From the NCBI GenBank assembly GCA_902580535.1, contig CACHKZ010000003.1:1-52858 (forward strand): 52,858 nt of DNA, written 5' to 3'. Origin of the DNA: an uncultured Pelagibacteraceae bacterium. GTDB taxonomy: Bacteria > Pseudomonadota > Alphaproteobacteria > Pelagibacterales > Pelagibacteraceae. The notes under the pieces were generated by a model that did not search any database, was not told the DNA's origin, and worked only from the letters and a program-made list of their open reading frames with translations. The position numbers and the translations under genes are program-made. This document shows, one piece after another, positions 50,228-52,858 of the stretch. Each line of letters begins with the position of its first letter. The stretch's first letter is position 1.

Positions 50228-50997
50228 TAATTATATGGAGGCCTCTTATAACCTTTAACTGATTCTGTAAAAATTTCATAAGAGTCTTCTGTAATCCCTA
50301 TTGTATGCTCAAATTGTGCTGATAAAGACTTATCCTTTGTAACTGCCGTCCATCCATCATTTAGCACTTTAACATCTAATTTACCCACATTTATCATTGG
50401 CTCTATTGTAAATGTCATACCAGGTGTTAATTCATGACCAGTATTTTTCTTACCATAATGAAGAATATTAGGAGGTTCATGAAAAGTATTACTAATACCA
50501 TGTCCACAAAAATCTCTTACTACTGAAAAACCTTTTTCTTCAACAAAGGATTGAATTTCATGGCCAATGTCTCCTAATTTAACTCCTGGTTTTAATATTT
50601 TAATTCCTCTCATCATAGATTCGTAAGTCGTTTCAATTAAATTTTTTGCTTTAACTGGGATATCTCCAATAGTGAACATTCTACTTGTGTCCCCATAATA
50701 CTCATTAACTATTGCTGTAACATCTATATTTACTGCATCACCCTGATTTAAAATTCTATCAGAGGGAATACCATGGCAAACAACATGGTTTAATGATGTA
50801 CACAATGATTTTTTAAAGCCACGATAATATAGTGGAGCAGAATGGCCACCGTTATCTCTTATAAATTCATAACCAAGTTGATCAATTCGATCTGTAGAAA
50901 CACCTTCCTTAACTTCATCAGTTAACATATCTAAAGTCTTAGATGCTAGTTTCCCAGCAATTCTCATTTTCTCAAATTTTTCTGAATAATTACTCAT
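50227..50997 (-). CDS. map: type I methionyl aminopeptidase
   Basis: SLNHVVCHGIPSDRIL, GDAVNIDVTAI, CGHGISNTFHEPPNILHYG. Confidence 0.95.
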   Translation of the reverse strand: MSNYSEKFEKMRIAGKLASKTLDMLTDEVKEGVSTDRIDQLGYEFIRDNGGHSAPLYYRGFKKSLCTSLNHVVCHGIPSDRILNQGDAVNIDVTAIVNEYYGDTSRMFTIGDIPVKAKNLIETTYESMMRGIKILKPGVKLGDIGHEIQSFVEEKGFSVVRDFCGHGISNTFHEPPNILHYGKKNTGHELTPGMTFTIEPMINVGKLDVKVLNDGWTAVTKDKSLSAQFEHTIGITEDSYEIFTESVKGYKRPPYN

Positions 50998-51676
50998 CTA
51001 AAATTTTTATTTTCTTTTCAATTTTTATTTCTTTAGAATTTAAACTGCATCTGTAAGCAAGAAAGTTTACACCAGATTTTTTAGCATCTAAATATTCTTT
51101 ATAATAAGTAGAGTCTATATCTTTTGCTATTCTAAAATTATTTATACCCTGAATTTGCGTTAAAAATAAGACATAAGGTTTATATCCTTTTTTTATAGAT
51201 TCTCTTAACTTTTGAAGGTGTTTTGCACCTCTAGATGTTACTGCATCTGGAAATTCTGCAATGTCATCAACTCTCATTAATGTCGTGTTTTTAACCTCTA
51301 ATATTTTTTTATCACACAAAAAATCAAATCTAGTGTCATCAGAATACTTAAATTCTGTTCGAATATTTTTAATCGAACTAAATTCCTTAATTAACTTATT
51401 TTCTAATGCGTGCTCAACAATTCTGTTTGCTCTATGAGTATTCACTCCAACTATCCTTTTTTTCACTTTAATCATCTCAAGAGTAAATTTTAATTTACGC
51501 TTTGGATCATTGTGTTCACTTATCCAAGCCTCATTTCCTTGGTCTAATAATCCCATCATTGAACCAGTATTAGGACAGTGCGCTACTACTGTTTTATTAT
51601 TTACTTCTATATCTGCGAAAAATCTCTTATATCTCCGGTGTAATTTGCCTTTTAATAAAGTGTTGGTAAATTTCAT
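50990..51676 (-). CDS. sfsA: DNA/RNA nuclease SfsA
   Basis: GKLHRRYKRFFADIEVNNKTVVAHCPNTGSMMGLL; FPDAVTSRGAKHLQKL. Confidence 0.93.
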   Translation of the reverse strand: MKFTNTLLKGKLHRRYKRFFADIEVNNKTVVAHCPNTGSMMGLLDQGNEAWISEHNDPKRKLKFTLEMIKVKKRIVGVNTHRANRIVEHALENKLIKEFSSIKNIRTEFKYSDDTRFDFLCDKKILEVKNTTLMRVDDIAEFPDAVTSRGAKHLQKLRESIKKGYKPYVLFLTQIQGINNFRIAKDIDSTYYKEYLDAKKSGVNFLAYRCSLNSKEIKIEKKIKILDE

Positions 51677-51698
51677 AGAATTTTATTTATATTTAGAA

Positions 51699-52451
51699 AT
51701 GAATAATAAAAAAGAAATATCTGCAGCGATTATTATAATAGGCAATGAGGTATTGTCAGGTAGAACAAAAGATTTGAATACAAGCACACTTGCAACTTGG
51801 CTTAATTCATTGGGAATTTCTGTTGGAGAAGTTCGCGTTATTCCAGATGTTGAAAAAACAATCATTAATACGGTTCATGAATTAAGAGTTAAATACAACT
51901 ATGTATTTACTACTGGCGGCATTGGTCCAACCCACGATGACATAACTGCAGAATCAATATCTAAAGCATTTAATATAGAATATGGCTTTCACAAAGAAGC
52001 CTTTGCTATTTTAGAGAAATATTATGAGCCAAAAAATTTTAATGATGGTAGACAAAAAATGGCGAAGATGCCCATTACAGCAAATTTAATTTTAAACCCA
52101 ACGAGTGGTGCCCCAGGATTTTATGTAGAAAATGTTTTTTCACTTCCAGGCGTTCCATCAATTCTAAAAGCAATGATTGGTGGATTAAGTAATGTTTTAG
52201 TTGGAGGAGATCCTATTTTAAGCAAAACCATAAATTTAATGACTTATGAAAGTGAAATAGCTAGTTCTTTAACCAATGTGCAAGATAATAATAAAGATGT
52301 AGAAATAGGAAGTTACCCATTTTTTAGACAAGGAAAGTTGGGCGTTTCAATTGTACTAAGATCAAAAGATAAAGAAAAAATAGATTTATGCAGTTCATTA
52401 ATTCTTGAATTTGTTAAAGCAAAAAATATTAAAGTAGTTGAATTAGAGTAA
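51699..52451 (+). CDS. molybdopterin-binding / CinA-N family protein
   Basis: AIIIIGNEVLSGRTKDLNTSTLATWLNSLG; TTGGIGPTHDDITAESI; ATG 51699 preferred over 51510, which lies antisense within sfsA. Confidence 0.9.
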   Translation: MNNKKEISAAIIIIGNEVLSGRTKDLNTSTLATWLNSLGISVGEVRVIPDVEKTIINTVHELRVKYNYVFTTGGIGPTHDDITAESISKAFNIEYGFHKEAFAILEKYYEPKNFNDGRQKMAKMPITANLILNPTSGAPGFYVENVFSLPGVPSILKAMIGGLSNVLVGGDPILSKTINLMTYESEIASSLTNVQDNNKDVEIGSYPFFRQGKLGVSIVLRSKDKEKIDLCSSLILEFVKAKNIKVVELE

Positions 52452-52858
52452 TGTTATATTTTGCCTACGGAAGTAATCTTAATCTTTTCCAAATGAAACG
52501 AAGATGTAAGGATTCAGTTTTTCTTAAAAAATATGAACTTAAAGGGTATCGATTAAATTTTAGGAGCAAATATCGAGCAGCAGATATTGAGAAAAGTAAA
52601 AATTCATTAGTTCCTGGAGCTTTATTTGAAATTTCTAAAAGTGATGAAAAAAAATTAGATGTTTATGAGGATTTTCCAATTCTATATAAAAAACTATATT
52701 TTCCGTACTACAACAAAAAAGTAATGACTTACATAATGGTTAATAAAACAGAGTTTAGGTATCCAACTGAAAGATACTTAAATGTTGTAAAGCGAGGATA
52801 TAAAGATTGTAAACTCAATATGAAATATTTAAAAATTGCCTTACAGCCAGTTAAGTAA
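52451..52858 (+). CDS. gamma-glutamylcyclotransferase family protein
   Basis: YFAYGSNLNLFQMKRRC; VYEDFPILYKK; overlaps previous stop by 1 nt. Confidence 0.85.
   Translation: MLYFAYGSNLNLFQMKRRCKDSVFLKKYELKGYRLNFRSKYRAADIEKSKNSLVPGALFEISKSDEKKLDVYEDFPILYKKLYFPYYNKKVMTYIMVNKTEFRYPTERYLNVVKRGYKDCKLNMKYLKIALQPVK

Noticed and set aside
1-52858. CRISPR arrays, transposases, integrases, phage genes, toxin-antitoxin or defence islands
   Set aside because: No direct-repeat/spacer pattern and no recognisable protein of these classes found in any ORF.

Overview
AT-rich, densely packed chromosomal segment that looks like a streamlined alphaproteobacterium of the Pelagibacterales/SAR11 type (inferred from composition, gene content and gene spacing; no search was run). 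I found no CRISPR array, phage, IS element or rRNA; there is one tRNA-Met(CAU). Main blocks: (1) mnmA C-terminus, a metC-like gene, an MFS transporter and a pabB/pabA/pabC-like operon; (2) a sulfur block aprM-aprB-aprA-orf116-smallTM-tauE / suyB-suyA / xsc, i.e. sulfonate desulfonation plus sulfite oxidation and export; (3) an SxtJ-DUF5989-carbamoyltransferase cassette with a convergent SGNH-like gene; (4) a complete TRAP transporter; (5) apt / mtnP - two secreted alpha/beta hydrolase paralogs - mtnA - sulfatase; (6) a second, split TRAP transporter with FAH hydrolase, extradiol (VOC) dioxygenase, MhpA-like hydroxylase and BKACE genes; (7) a RhaD-type aldolase/SDR fusion divergent from a SpeD-SpeE fusion; (8) an amino-acid ABC transporter without its ATPase, then a nitrilase; (9) rpsD beside a truncated GT9 remnant; (10) a tightly overlapping sfsA-map-purB-purC-purS-(exported orf)-purQ-purL-bolA-grxD run. 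The most interesting points are a very small basic ORF absent from the ORF track (27 aa), unexplained members of the aprBA-tauE cluster, a possible MTA-salvage role for the aldolase/SDR fusion beside speDE, the secreted hydrolase pair between mtnP and mtnA, and a PIAGT active-site motif in the pabB-like gene.
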